DNA of 64,000 nt from Bos javanicus (lineage: Eukaryota > Chordata > Mammalia > Artiodactyla > Bovidae). The DNA lies in the NCBI RefSeq assembly GCF_032452875.1, contig NC_083884.1:25375501-25439500 (forward strand), written 5' to 3'. This document shows positions 24,623 through 36,784 of this stretch, one piece after another (the first letter of the stretch is position 1; the number at the start of each line of letters is the position of its first letter). The notes under the pieces are model-generated. The model was not told where the DNA came from and searched no databases. It saw only the letters and a list, made by a program, of their open reading frames with translations. The translations under genes and the position numbers were made by a program.

Positions 24623-24639
24623 AAAAGATAAACATCTTC

Positions 24640-24925
24640 TTGATGTTTATATTCTAAGTAAAGGAAAATAAATAGTTAAACAAAAAATAAGGTGATACAT
24701 GCTATAAAGAAAATCTATGTAAGAGCATAAAAATTGATCAGGGTACACTATAGACAAGTTAGTAATTTCAGAACTGGGAACTTGGGGAAAAAATCTGCAG
24801 AGGTAAATCGGTTCCAAGTAGGAAGCAAGCTGAAACTTGGCATGATGTTGAATCTTCAGAGGCCCTAAGTTTATATCCCACCAGTAAATGTTCATTGTTC
24901 TGCATATGAAGCAGAAAGACATAGA
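24640..24925 (-). mobile_element. L2 LINE remnant, continuation
   Basis: Follows the antisense L2 3' UTR order: 'gtttatattctaagtaaagg', then the 'aataaatag' block, then 'ggtgatacatgctataaagaaaa', then 'gatcagggtac'. Old and diverged. Confidence 0.65.
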
Positions 24926-25133
24926 AGTGATACTAAGAATCTTTTAAAAAATGCTTTTAATGGTGGTAGTGAAATTACTGTGATATCAGAAAACCAGAGT
25001 TCCCTTATCTATTAAGGAAGGTTTGGATTTTCCTGTCTTAAACGTTGTCTGTCCAAAAATTCTGTGATATTGCAAAACACTCAAAAGTTTAAAAGGCATT
25101 TAAGCTAAACCATGTAAGATACATCTAAATATG

Positions 25134-25520
25134 GTTCAGTTCAGTTGCTCAGTTGTGCCTGATGCTTGGCAGCCCCATGAATTGCAGCACGCCAGGCCTC
25201 CCTGTCCATCATCAACTCCCAAAATTTACCCAAACTCATGTCCATTGAGTCGGTGATGCCATCCAGCCATCTCATCCTCTGTTGTCCCCTTCTCCTCCTG
25301 CCCCCAATCCCTCCCAGTATCAGGGTCTTTTCCAATGAGTCAACTCTTCATATCAGGTGGCCAAAGTATTGGAGTTTCAGCTTCAGCATCAGTCCTTCCA
25401 ATGAATACCCAGGATTTATCTCCTTTAGGACGGACTGGTTGGATCTCCTTGCAGTCCAAGGGACTCTCAAGAGTCTTCTCCAACACCACAGTTCAAAAGC
25501 ATCAATTCTTTGGCACTCAG
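25134..25520 (-). mobile_element. BovB LINE 3' end with TTCAG tail
   Basis: Antisense BovB 3' end, 387 bases, with terminal 'ttcag' repeats at 25134-25148. The open frame 25141-25335 is the last 64 codons of ORF2 (MEKTLILGGIGG start, RMRWLDGITDSMDMS). It is truncated at 25520. Confidence 0.96.
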
Positions 25521-25687
25521 CAAATAAGGTTAGCTCTATATAAATGGGTCATTAAAACACCACTGAATCACAGAAAATTTGAAACAATATATCCATCCAT
25601 GAATAGTGGATTGTTTAAGAACTATGTTATTTCCTGTTAATGACATATGTAAGCAGTCTTTAAAAGAATGAGAAGCATTGCACAGTA

Positions 25688-25960
25688 TGCTGCTGCTGCT
25701 GCTGCTAAGTCGCTTCAGTCGTGTCCAACTCTGTGTGACCCCATAGACGGCAGCCCACCAGGCTCCCCCATCCCTGGGATTCTCCAGGCAAGAACACTGG
25801 AATGGGTTGCCATTTCCTTCCCCATTGCATGAAAGTGAAAGGTGAAAGTGAAGTCACTCAGTCGTGTCCAACTCTTAGCGACCCCATGGACTGCAGCCTA
25901 CCAGGCTCCTCTGTACATGGGATTTTCCAGGCAAGAGTACTGGAGTACTGTGCCATTGCC
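25688..25960 (-). mobile_element. Bov-A2 dimeric SINE with (CTG)n start
   Basis: Antisense Bov-A2 with a (CTG)6-7 run at 25689-25708, two monomers and the linker near 25830-25850. No clear target duplication was seen. Confidence 0.95.
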
Positions 25961-28249
25961 ATATTTTTTATCTAATATCAAGTTAAAATGTAATATAATG
26001 TCATCTTATACTAGAAATACACAAAACAGTAACGGTGAAAGAGAAGGTTGTTATATAATATATTGTATAGGTCTTACCATAGCTTTCTTGTTTTTCTTTA
26101 CCATATACAATTGCTATTTTTAAAATAATTTAAGCAACTAATTAAATGAAATTATCTGTATAAAATAAAAGGTATCCAAGGAAGGCAACTTTAAGTTTTA
26201 AAGGCCTTCTTAAAAGTATGAGAGTGTAATTTCAATTGTAAGAAATCACAAAAGAACACAAGAGCCATGTAGCTTACAAATATACAAACAAAAACATTTC
26301 TTTAAAGATAAGAAATATAAAATACAAATTGCATACACAAAACTGTTATTTGCAAAGATCTCTGAGAGAACTTTAGAATCTAGATTGAGGGAAGGAGAGA
26401 AAAAAATGAAAAATAACTAGCCATTCAATCATTTCTGTATCTTTAATTATTTTAAAAGAACATATTACTTCTATAAAAGTAAAGGATAATATACATGTGT
26501 GTTTATACATGTATAAACAACTGAATACATATACAACTTTTTCAAAACATTTAACTCTGCTTTAAGAAGTTAAGCAAATTGGAATTTTACTGATTAATTA
26601 TAATAAGTCTGTGTTTGGTTGTCTATAAGGGAGATTTATTATAACATTTTCATGGAGATACCTATCTATGGGTAATATAAATATAGTCATTTACAAATAC
26701 ATTGTGTAGAAATTTTTGGATACAAATTTGATTAGAAACCAACTAACAGTAATGATTTGGGAAATTTTCACTTATTTATGTAGGTGAATGTTCTTCACTG
26801 TAATTTATAGCACAATAGATTATTTAGCTGAAGAATGCTAAATTTTTAATTTATCTTAGTACTGTTCTGTCCACCCTACAATATTGCCTTTAAAATATAT
26901 GGACAGATCGTGGGAATCAATTTAAATTTTTTAAAAATAAAATGGATATGCAAAAATATGCAAGACAGAAAAAGGTACTGATTTCATTATTCCCCCAAAC
27001 TATAACCACATATTAAGAAAGGCTGTTGGCTCCCTTCTGAACACTGAAAGACGATGAAATGCATTTTTGTGATACTTGGATTTACTGTATTTTGGTCCAC
27101 TTTCTTAGACTAGATCAGCCTGCACTTTAACCAATAAATCCCAAAACAAAGCATAGTTGTCAGTTATCTGAAAAAAGAAAAGGAATGGCATATCCCCTAA
27201 ATTTAGTCCTAAACTTGGGTAATTTAGAAATAAAGGGCATTTTATACTAAAATTTTAAGACACACTCTTAAGAGCACTGTCCATACCAACAGATTCGTTG
27301 AATGTCTCCTTGTTCTTTGGTCTTCAGTAAAAACTTTTGCCCCAATTTAATGCAATTCAGCAAGCATTTAATTCAATTTAATTGCTTTTGAAATCCAGAA
27401 AGCACAACTCTGACAAAATAAACTTGAAAAATTAGCTACTGGTCATGCATGGGCTCCAAAAAAAAAATGCATATTTTCTCAGTTTCTTTAGTAATGATAT
27501 TTTTAAATAATGTAATTTATTCATATTCATCTTTTATATAAAACTCAGTGAATTCTCCTATTCACTTTAATGACAAATATGACATTAGCCCAAATTATAA
27601 AATTTTATTAATCTAAAGCTGTTCATGATGTAGACTTACCCAAGGAAATCTCTTCATGATACAAACAGAAATCTCTTTAAATTGGTTGGATAATAGTAGT
27701 AAAATTTTCCATTTTAAAATATTTAATGCTGATTAATGTGCCATGCCATACACTGCTCCCTTTTATATTTTCTAACTTGTGTTTCTGAACAAAAATTGAA
27801 TGAGAAAACTATCTAACTTTAAATTTTTCACTGCAATATTTTTTACTGTGTAAAATTCAGCCCAAATGTCTACAGGAATAGCCTATAAAAATCAGTAATA
27901 TGCAAATACAAACAAAAATAGAGTCTATATAATCAAAACCATTAGCGTCACCTGATAATCAATTAAATTAGACTATCCAAAGAGTGGTGTATCTTCACAG
28001 ACCTACCATCGAGCTGAAAGGTGTTAGGGACAAAGGTGAAAATACCCAGACTTCAGGAAGTCATCTGCAAATGGCTCACAGGCACAGTTGTCTCCAGCCT
28101 TGGGTATGCCAGCCATCATTGATTTTTACCCAGACTCATTCAGCAGCCATCCTGCTGATTTCCTCTTCAGTTTGCTTCCTTAGAGTTTTTACAGCATCTC
28201 AACTCACCAGTGGAAATAGTTCTTATGAAACAGAATGCAATCTTTTAAA
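25961..28249. other. Repeat-poor AT-rich DNA
   Basis: No gene or repeat family was recognised over about 2.3 kb. Confidence 0.55.
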
Positions 28250-28780
28250 AGCATAAAACCAAAATCTTCCTAAGACTTCTCGTTACAACCCCAATAAAAT
28301 TCTACCTCTGTAGGACTGGACAAAGGTTCCCACTTGATAAGGCCCTGCTTATCATTTCTGATTTCATCCCATTCTGCAACACTCTGCCTCTCCCTGCCTA
28401 CTATTTCTCATTCTCTTAGGTAAGCCACCCTCATTCATTTTCCGGAGCTTCTTATACTTGCTGATCTAATATGCTCTGTTAGAGATTCCACAGGGCAACC
28501 CTCTTCCCATATTTATTTTTTGAAGTCAAGTGTCATTCATAATATTGACCATCTTAAATAACTCAGCAAATATTCATCTAAACACCATCATTGTCTATCA
28601 CATTATGGTTTTTATCTTCTAATTTAGTATCTGAATATGCCTGGAATTATCTAATTTATTTTTTCAATGACGATTCACTGTCTGCTCCTTCTATGGAAGG
28701 GTCTCCCTGGTCATCATTTTGTCACTAGTGTGTAATTCATTGACTAGAAAAAAGTAGGTGCTTAAATACCTGTGAGCTGG
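28250..28780 (+). mobile_element. L2 LINE 3' end remnant
   Basis: Plus-strand L2. The order is kept: the 'cccaataaaattctacctctgtaggactgg' type of block near 28290, 'ggccctgcttatcatttctgattt' at 28341, 'ctctgcctctccctgcctac' at 28382-28401, 'ggtctccctggtcatcatttt' near 28700, and 'agtaggtgcttaaat' at 28754, the L2 terminal block. No open frame. Confidence 0.75.
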
Positions 28781-28898
28781 CAGACGAAATGTCATCTCTG
28801 GTTTCACTACATCTCCATCTAGAACTCCTATTTGAGCAATAAATATTGAAACTGCTAGATATTCCTACTATTCCTCTTAACTTGTTATTTTTGCTTCT

Positions 28899-29002
28899 TT
28901 GCCTGGAGAATCCCAGGGACGGGGGAGCCTCGTGGGCTGCCGTCTACGGGGTCGCACAGAGTCGGACACGACTGAAGCGACTCAGCGGCAGCAGCAGCAG
29001 CA
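28899..29002 (+). mobile_element. Bov-A SINE fragment, CpG-rich
   Basis: Plus-strand 5'-truncated Bov-A monomer that ends in a (GCA)n run. Many CpGs are intact ('gccgtctacggggtcgcac', 'cggacacgactgaagcgac'), which suggests a young insertion. Confidence 0.94.
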
Positions 29003-30539
29003 TCTGTCCTTTAACTCTTTGTGCTAGGAAATACCCCTTATTTAACTTTAATTAGGGTCTATTTTCCTATTTTTCATATGTTTTTTTAAAGGGGAAGAAG
29101 ATTATATTTTAGGTTTAAAAGAACAGATACGATTTCTTTTTCATAGCATTTATTTCTGTTTAAAAGATAGATGCCATTTCTACTAGTTATAGTCATATTT
29201 TTCACACAAATATTAAAATCTTGCCTGTTTGTTTTATTACTCCTATTTCTTTGAATACCAGATTCTGCTATTGCATTTAGTATCTCTGAAAACTTTGCTG
29301 ATATTTTTGAACTCTATTGATTTCCTCAAATTTTTATTACACCTATTATTAATATATTATTATTAATATTATAAAGTTGCCTTAAGTGTATCAGCAACAG
29401 TTTAGAAATTGAAAATTCAGGCATATTTTGAGGAATAATTTTATATTTTTAGTGAGATATTGAATAAATAACCTCTCTATTACATGGAGAGATGAGATAT
29501 AAAAGAGTTGCAATAAATACTCAGTTTAAAATAATTTGCAGCTGTCCTAATTATATCATATGATATGAGTCAAATGCTTTCTATATGAAGGTAATACAGT
29601 CTGATGTTCCATTTAAAAAAAAGTTCAGTAAAGCAGATTAACTGATCTATCCATTATGTTTCTGTCCATGAAATTAGCATATATGAAAGTGAAAACTTTG
29701 TTTATGATGTACTCTATTCCAAAAACATTGCACAGTAAAAAAAAAAAAATTTAACTGTCATGTTCTTCTATTATTTTACTTTACACTTCATTTGTTTCAT
29801 TTGTTTCTGTTACATAGCCTTGTACTTCATTATTACTCATTGTTACTAACAGGCACATTCGATTTGGTTCCAATAGAAGCTTCTGTCATCTATTGAACTA
29901 TGAAACTAATGAATGTAACATGTAACAGGTTTAATTTGATTCTAAAATGTTTATCTCCTTATTTGTTTCCTAAAAATAATGTGGTTAGCTCAATTTATAA
30001 TTTATTGATGAGTTAAGTTAATCTTGCAAAAGGAAATCTTTTAATGTCTACAGGTGATGTGTTTAACATAATTCATGTTATTTTGTACTTGGAAAGCACG
30101 TAACATTATTTCACAATCAAAACAAGATTCACCCTTTTCTTCTGACATTCAGAGTTCTTTTGGCCTTCTGAGTTCTTTTAAGAGTAACTAATAAAATATT
30201 AGTTAGATAATTTATTAAACCTTTTTAGTATTTGTGTGACTATTTCTATGATAACTGATGAAAGGAATTTACCAATGACTGTGTCTCTTTCTCTCACACA
30301 CACAAAACTCTAGGTATGAAGATATAATTTTTGTTACTTTTCTGTTCTGCAATTTATTTATTCTAACCATCTGGATATTCTAGCTGAAATGCCTATTCAG
30401 TTCTATTAGATCTTCTGTCATACACCTGAAGAGGCAGTTTGTTCTTACTTTTATCTATCTATCTACCTATTCACCTATTAGTAAATTTTATAACTAGTAA
30501 GTTTTTACTTAATAAATTGAGAGCTTGAGAGCTCATAAC
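29003..30539. other. Repeat-poor AT-rich DNA
   Basis: Nothing recognised apart from short A and T runs. Confidence 0.55.
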
Positions 30540-30940
30540 CATGTCTATGACTCACCTAAAGCAAGTAAGCATCTTAGTATCATTCTCAAATCCACTTTAA
30601 AACCACACTTGGTTTGTCTTTCTTTTACTTCTTTTTACCCTACAGAGTTATGTCCTGCATTGGTAAAGAATATTGGTAAACTAATTAAGTTATATGCACA
30701 CACACATAAACACACATACACTCCTTTATCTACTTCTGCTTCTCTCCTAGTTCAGTACCAATACTCTAATCCCATTCTCATCATATCTCTTGAGATTTTG
30801 CCATAGCCTTAAACTTCCTGAGTTGTCACTTCATCTGTATTTACTTATTTCTAATACAAGTGAAATTCCATCCCTACTTAAATTAACTTTACTGGATACT
30901 CCAACAATGGAGTATTTGCAGCTGCCAAATTTTTCATCCT
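30540..30940 (+). mobile_element. L2 LINE remnant, left half
   Basis: Plus-strand L2 3' region: 'agcatcttagtatcattctcaaatcc' near 30568 and 'tcagtaccaatactctaatcccattctcat' near 30751 match the L2 blocks in order. A CA-rich microsatellite lies at 30696-30721. The L2 is interrupted by BovB at 30941 and resumes at 31690. Confidence 0.6.
30696..30721. repeat. CA-rich microsatellite
   Basis: Imperfect CA run with two interruptions. Confidence 0.85.
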
Positions 30941-31647
30941 TATGGCAGAAAATGAAGAAGAGCTAAAGAGGCTCTTGATGAAAGTGAAAGAGGAGAGTGA
31001 AAAAGTTGGCTTAAAGCTCAACATTCAGAAAACTAAGATCATGGCATCTGGTCCCATCACTTCATGACATATAGATGGGGAAACAGTGGAAACAGTGACA
31101 GACTTTATTTTGGGAGGCTCCAAAATCACTGCAGATGCGACTGCCTAGACAGCATATTAAAAAGCAGAGACATTATTTTGCCAACAAAGGTTTGTCTAGT
31201 CAAAGCAATGGTTTTTCCAGTAGTCATGTATGGATGTGAGAGTTGGACTATAAAGAAAGCTGAGTGCTAAAGAGTTGATGCTTTTGAACTGTGGTGTTGG
31301 AGAAGACTCTTGAGAGTCCCTTGGACTTCAAGGAGATCCAACCAGTCCATCCTAAAGGAAATTAGTCCTGAATATTCATTGGAAGAACTAATGCTGAAAC
31401 TGAAACTCTAATACTTTGGCCACCTGATGCGGAGAGCTGACTCATTTGAAAAGACCCTGATGCTGGGAAAGATTTAAGGCAGGAGGAGAAGGGGACAACA
31501 GAAGATGGGATGGTTGGATGGCATCACTGACTCAATGGACATGAGTTTGAGTAAACTCCTGGAGTTGGTGATGGACAAGGAGGCCTTGCGTGCTGCAGTC
31601 CAAGGGGTTGCAAAGAGTCGGAGAAGACTGAGAGACCGAACTGAACT
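30941..31647 (+). mobile_element. BovB LINE 3' part inside an L2
   Basis: Plus-strand BovB that starts just after the YADD-encoding region ('MAE-EEELK-LLMKVKEES' at 30941-31000) and runs to the 3' end. About 55 bases encoding 'GDCSHEIKRRLLLGRKVMTN' are deleted near 31137. A stop replaces Arg after KKAEC at 31268-31270. Flanks aaatttttcat (30927-30937) and aaaattttgcat (31648-31659) are a probable diverged target duplication. Confidence 0.93.
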
Positions 31648-31689
31648 AAAATTTTGCATTATTTGGCCTTTTTAACTTCTTCAACTTCA

Positions 31690-32160
31690 TTGATGTCAAT
31701 CTTCCTGTTATCTCAATGCTTAACTGCAGTCTTACTGATCTTCCTATTTTACAAGACCTTTCTCTGTCTTGGCCTCCCCTCCTTTGCCACACTCAAAACT
31801 TTCATATATGCTCATCCATGCTAACCTCTCTGGTCCCCCATCCTGCCAAACTTCTAAATTAAATATTACTCCCTGGAAAATGGCTTTCCTGAATTGAGTA
31901 AAATTAGGTCTGCAATTGTAATGTCCTATAACAACCTTAGTTTATTTCATAGCAGACAATTCGTAATCTTTGAGATCATGCATTGTTAAAGGTTATTTGT
32001 CTTTTCTTTTCCCTATTAATTCACAAGCTTCCTGTGTCAAAGGGCATGCATGTTTGATTGAATCATTGACTCTAGTGCCTCGCCCTGATCTTCTGTCATA
32101 TAGATACAATAATCATTTGATTATAAATGAAAAACATTTTTCTCAAAATTCTAAATGAAA
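31690..32160 (+). mobile_element. L2 LINE remnant, right half
   Basis: Continues the L2 order after BovB: 'ccttctctgtcttggcctcccctcc'-like block near 31760, 'aaatattactccctggaaaatggctttcctgaa' near 31860, 'atttcatagcagac' at 31945, 'ttcacaagcttcctgtgtcaaagggc' near 32020 and 'tctagtgcctcgccc' at 32071. Confidence 0.65.
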
Positions 32161-32459
32161 TAAGGATAATATATAAATATTCTAAGGAGTAAAGTCTATA
32201 AAAATTTGGGCATATTTATAGATATAATGTTTTGAATATGTATCATATTCTTATAAGCCTTTCCATTTACTCTGAGTAAATAATCCAATAATGTGAATAT
32301 TGACCCTATGTCTCTATTGATGCTTCACGCATTTCAACATTTGGAACATACATTCCTTTCAGGACCAGGCCATATTGTGCTTTTATATGTTAACTCTAAA
32401 TGCAGTTAGGCAATTGACCCTGAACTGAATAGAATACAACTAGCATACACTCACATAGT

Positions 32460-32665
32460 TTAACAGTGTTTTTTAGTTTCAGATGTACAGTAAAGTGATT
32501 CAGTTATACATTTACACATATTCAGTCATTTTTTACATTCTTTTCTCACACAAGTAACATACCGAGTAGAATTCTCTGTGCTATACAGTAGATCCTTGTT
32601 GTTTATATATCATATGTATAGTAGTGTGATTATGTTCATTCCAAGTTCCTAATTTATCCTTCTGC
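32460..32665 (-). mobile_element. L1 3' UTR fragment
   Basis: Antisense ruminant L1 3' UTR: 'tagtttcagatgtacagtaaagtgattcagttatac' block, 'ctctgtgctatacagtagatccttgttg' block, 'gtagtgtg' block. No poly(T) start is kept. Confidence 0.85.
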
Positions 32666-33478
32666 CTCATTTTTAAACAACACTTTAAATGGTATCCATT
32701 GAATACACTAGTTCAGCTGAAAATAGGAAGCATTTCCCTCTTATAAGAAAAAAGGAGTATTAGTTTTTCCCCACAAATTTTCTAATAAAAATAAAACCCC
32801 CTGGAAAATAATGCAATTTTAATTCTTGACAAGTCCCACAATTACTGCATGCAAGTAGTTGTAATATATATGTTAATCTCTGTTATTCATGTGAATCTAT
32901 TAAAGTTGAATGTGATGTGAGATTTTTTGCAGTCAAAAGACAAAGTCCCCTTATGTATGTCGCTTTATTGTCTAACCTGAAAAGTCCAAATCTGTATAAT
33001 CCATAAAATTAGCATTGTACTATACTTTAGTAATTAGTAACTGACAATGAATCAAATTTATCAAAAGGCCCTGATCCCATAGCTGGCAAATAGTTAAGTA
33101 ATCTCAAATAAATCTCTCCATCCTGGGGCCTGTAGGAAATGGCTTCTTCAAACATGGTAGTGGAAAAGCGAAAGGCTAGGGAGTCTCCCAATCTGTCACT
33201 CTCATTAGTACAGTTATTTGAATAATTGATCTCAGATTCTGATTAAAAATAATTGCCATGGAGTCCCAGTACTGCCCACTTCAAACTTTAGAAGAAATGT
33301 ATGTGAACACTAGGTCTGAGACATTTTATATATAAAAATAAAATTTAATTAAAATTTAAAAATATAATCTAGATAAGATTTTTAAATTTATATCTACATT
33401 CTGAAGAGAAAGTAGAAAATATATAAAGAAAATATTAAATTGCCTTGAAAGTAGCTAACTTCTTCCTTTGATAACCCC
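32666..33478. other. Unassigned DNA
   Basis: Nothing recognised. Confidence 0.55.
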
Positions 33479-33489
33479 CAATAATGTTT

Positions 33490-33615
33490 TGGAGAAGGAA
33501 ATGGCAACCAACTCCAATACTCTTGCTTGGAAAATTCCATGGATGGAAGAACCTGGTAGGCTACAGTCATGGGGTCACAGAGTCAGAAACGACTGAGTGA
33601 CTTAACTTTCACTTT
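33490..33615 (+). mobile_element. Bov-A SINE with TSD
   Basis: Plus-strand Bov-A monomer. The exact 11-base duplication caataatgttt lies at 33479-33489 and 33616-33626. Confidence 0.96.
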
Positions 33616-33901
33616 CAATAATGTTTAGGGTTTAGCAAGCATTCCATAAATGTAGTCGGTGGCAATCAATTATCTATTTCTTGACTTTTAGTGTATAAGG
33701 TGTTCACAATGTTTGTAATATGTCAGAACTGTTGATCTTTTAAATCTGATGCTCAGAATAGATATATCTTTGGGATCATTTTTGAACCAGCCAGTTACAG
33801 AGTATCAGTCAGTTCAGTTCAGTTCGGTCACTAAGTCGTGTCAGACTCTTTGTGACCCCATGAATCACAGCATGCCAGGCCTCCCTGTCCATCACCAACT
33901 C

Positions 33902-35003
33902 TCAGAGTTTACACAAACTCACATCCATTGAGTCAGTGATGCCATCCAGCCATCTCATCCTCTGTTGTCCCCTTTTCCTCCTGCCCCCAATCCCTCCCAG
34001 CATCAGGGTCTTTTCCAATGAGTCAACTCTTCGCATGAGGTGGCCAAAGTATTGGAGTTTCAGCTTCAGCACCAGTCCTTCCAATGAACACCCAGGACTG
34101 ATCTCCTTTAGGATGGACTGGTTGGATCTCCTTGCAGTCCAAGGGACTCTCAAGAGTCTTCTCCAACACCACAGTTCAAAAGCATCAATTCTTTGGTGCT
34201 CAGCTTTCTTCACAGTCCAACTCTTATATCCATACATGACCACTGGAAAAATCATAGCCTTAACTAGTTGGACCTTTGTTGGCAAAGTAATGTCTCTGCT
34301 TTTGAATATGCTATCTAGGTTGGTCATAACTTTCCTTCCAAGGAGTAAGTGTCCTTTAATTTCATGGCTGCAATCACCATCTGCTTGGCAACCCACTCCA
34401 GTACTCTTGCCTGGAGAATCCCATGGAGGGAGGAGCCTGGTAGGCTACAGTCCATGGGGTCGCAAAGAGTCAGACACGACTGAGTGATTTCACTCTCACT
34501 TTCTAATCACCATCTGCAGTGATTTTGGAGCCCCCAAAAATAAAGTCTGACACTATTTCCACTCTTTCCCCATCTATTTCCCATGAAATGATAGGACCAG
34601 ATGCCATGATCTTAGTTTTCTGAACGTTGAGCTTTAAGCCAACCTTTTCATTCTCCTCTTTCACTTTCATTAAGAGGCTTTTTAGTTTCTCTTCACTTTC
34701 TGCCATAAGGGTGGTGTCATCTGCATATCTGAGGTTATTCATATTTCTCCCAGCAATCTTGATTCCAGCTTGTGCTTCTTCCAGCCCAGCGTTTCTCATG
34801 ATGTACTCTGTATATAAGTTAAATAAGCAGGGTGACAATACACAGCCTTGATGTACTCCTTTTCCTATTTGGAACCAGTCTGTTGTTCCATGTCCAGTTC
34901 TAACTGTTGCTTCCTGACCTGCATATAGGTTTCTCAAGAGGCAGGTCAGGTGGTCTGGTATTCCCATCTCTTGAAGAATTTTCCACAGTTTATTGTGATC
35001 CAC
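33902..35003 (-). pseudogene. BovB ORF2 reverse transcriptase, C-terminal part, split by a SINE
   Basis: Read right to left, the first block (35003-34503) begins MDHNKLWKIL and keeps the catalytic YADD motif, encoded at 34716-34727. Further on come MAESEEKLKSLLMKV, KVGLKLNVQKTKIMASGP and SKITADGD. The second block (34396-33902) has CSHEIKGHLLLGRKVMTNLDSI and the carboxy-terminal KKAEHQRIDAFELWCWRRLL, MRRVDSLEKTLMLGG and RMRWLDGITDSMD. The Arg-to-stop change seen in three other copies is absent here (QR is kept). The only interruption between the blocks is the SINE. It lacks the endonuclease and the first half of the reverse transcriptase, so it is not functional. Confidence 0.92.
34385..34504 (+). 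mobile_element. Bov-A SINE nested in BovB, 13-base TSD
   Basis: Plus-strand Bov-A monomer, opposite in orientation to its host. The exact 13-base duplication aatcaccatctgc lies at 34372-34384 and 34505-34517. It is younger than the BovB. Confidence 0.97.
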
Positions 35004-35023
35004 ACAGTCAAGTTACAGAGTAT

Positions 35024-36004
35024 AAAGCTGTATAAAGCTACAGTTTCAATATTCGTTTAGCTGTGCATGCTAATTGGAGATTACAAATCACTCTCATCCC
35101 CAATTAAAAGAAAAAGATCTGTGTTTGAAGTACTAAAGTAACATAAGTATTTAGGTTTTTACAAAATTGTTTGGAAATTGTAGCTATATGCATAAAGTAA
35201 ATATTCAAGGATTATCTTAAGTGTATCACTTAAAACAATGGGATATGAATTCTTTTTCAATGTAAAAAATGTTTTATGTATATTGAAAAAGGTGTATAGC
35301 TATAAATTGAGTTTTCTTCTTTAAGTTTTTCAGGATATGTTGAATTTTTTATAAAAATATAAAGAATTGTGAGGGTACTTTTGTCCAAAATATTTAATTC
35401 ATAGTTGATAAGCATTTTATTTTTCATATTTAAATGAGTGGATTATTATACAAAATCAACTAACAGTTATGTATGATAATATTATTTTGCACTTCTACTT
35501 AATTTGCACTTTTAGTCACATTTTTAAGATAATTTTTATTAAAATATTTATTTATACATTTAAAAATAATGCACACAGAATTCTGTCAGTTATAAGAAAC
35601 TGGTGAGTAAATTTACTCTCTCATTGAATACCTACAAGAAACAACAAATAATTCTGAACAAATGGATTTTAAGAATTAAACTAGTAAAATGCTAATGCTT
35701 CAAGTGTAACAGAATAATGTTGAGTTCACCATGTTTACAAAATGTTGTAATCCATAGTCTTGTGAAAACACCTTTTTAATTCTGAGTTTACACTAGCAAT
35801 ACAATACTGTGTTCAAATTTTGCATGAATAACAAGGTTTTACCAATATTGAAATTCCTATAATGTGCTTGATTATTACTGACATATTTTAAAACATCTCA
35901 TCCTGAAATGATTCATAACATTAGTTGATATATTTCTGTTATCAAGAGGCCTTGAAATCTTGCTCATCTTGATCATTCACACTTACTCCGTCCATCAACT
36001 TTTC
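35024..36004. other. Unassigned AT-rich DNA
   Basis: Nothing recognised. Confidence 0.55.
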
Positions 36005-36467
36005 ATGTGATTGCACTGTGTGCCAGATAATGTTTGGTTGCTGGGGAAAGAGAAGAGAAGAAAAATATTCCCATTGTCAGGGATAAGACAGACTATGAGT
36101 AGATAAATAAATACACATATAGAGGGATGTCATAAACAGCTTTGAAAAAAACTAAACAAGTTAAAGGAATCAAAAGTAACAAGGATTGGTATCTTAGACA
36201 ATAGGTTCAGGAAAGACTTCAAAGAAAAATATTTGAGTTGAAATCAGTATGAAGAAGGAAGCAGGCAAACGGGACAGGAGATGTGAAGGTCTGGATGTAG
36301 GCATATACTTGATGTGTTTGTGAAACACAGAGGGAGCAGGTATGTCCAGAAATCAAGAGAGTGGAGAGGAAAATTGGTAAGAAGGAGGGTCTAAGATGAA
36401 CCAGGATTCAGGTTACAGAATTTGTAGGGCAGATTAAGGACTGAATCCTATTCTAAAAGTGCCCTTG
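36005..36467 (-). mobile_element. L2 LINE remnant, 3' half
   Basis: Antisense L2: 'actgtgtgccagataatgtttggttgctgggga' near 36015-36050, then the 'gagtagataaataaatacacata' block and the 'agggtctaagatgaaccaggattcaggttacag' block. It is interrupted by CHR-2. Confidence 0.72.
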
Positions 36468-36784
36468 GGCTTCCCTGGTGGCTCAGTGCTGAAGAATCTG
36501 CCTGCCAACGCAGTAGACACAGGTTTCATCTCCGACTGGGAAGATCCCACATGCCATGCCATAGAGCAGCTAAGCTGTGCACCACAGCTAGAGTCGGAGA
36601 GCCCAAACTACTGAAGCCTATGCACCCTAGAGCTTGAAACTCACAAGCAGAGAAGCCACCACAATGAGAAGCCCTCACACCACAGCTACAGAGTAGTCCC
36701 TGTTAGCCACAATTACAGAAAAGCCCAAGCAGCAACGAAGACCTAGCACCACCAAACATAAACATAAATAAATAAAATCCTTTT
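36468..36784 (+). mobile_element. CHR-2 SINE with 14-base TSD
   Basis: Plus-strand, about 317 bases. The tRNA-Glu-like head 'ggcttccctggtggctcagtg' is followed by the CHR-2 body ('gaagatcccacatgccatgcc', 'gagaagccaccacaatgagaagccc', 'gaaaagcccaagcagcaacgaagac') and an AAATAA-rich tail. The exact duplication taaaagtgcccttg lies at 36454-36467 and 36785-36798. CHR SINEs are shared by cetaceans, hippos and ruminants, so this insertion may predate Ruminantia. Confidence 0.93.

Larger units (their letters stand above)
33806..35010 (-). mobile_element. BovB LINE, 5'-truncated, with 13-base TSD
   Basis: Antisense BovB with a terminal 'ttcag' repeat at the left. It encodes the last third of ORF2 and is truncated at 35010. 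An exact 13-base duplication, agttacagagtat, flanks it at 33793-33805 and 35011-35023. A Bov-A SINE at 34385-34504 is nested inside. Without that SINE and its duplication the BovB is about 1.07 kb. Confidence 0.97.
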
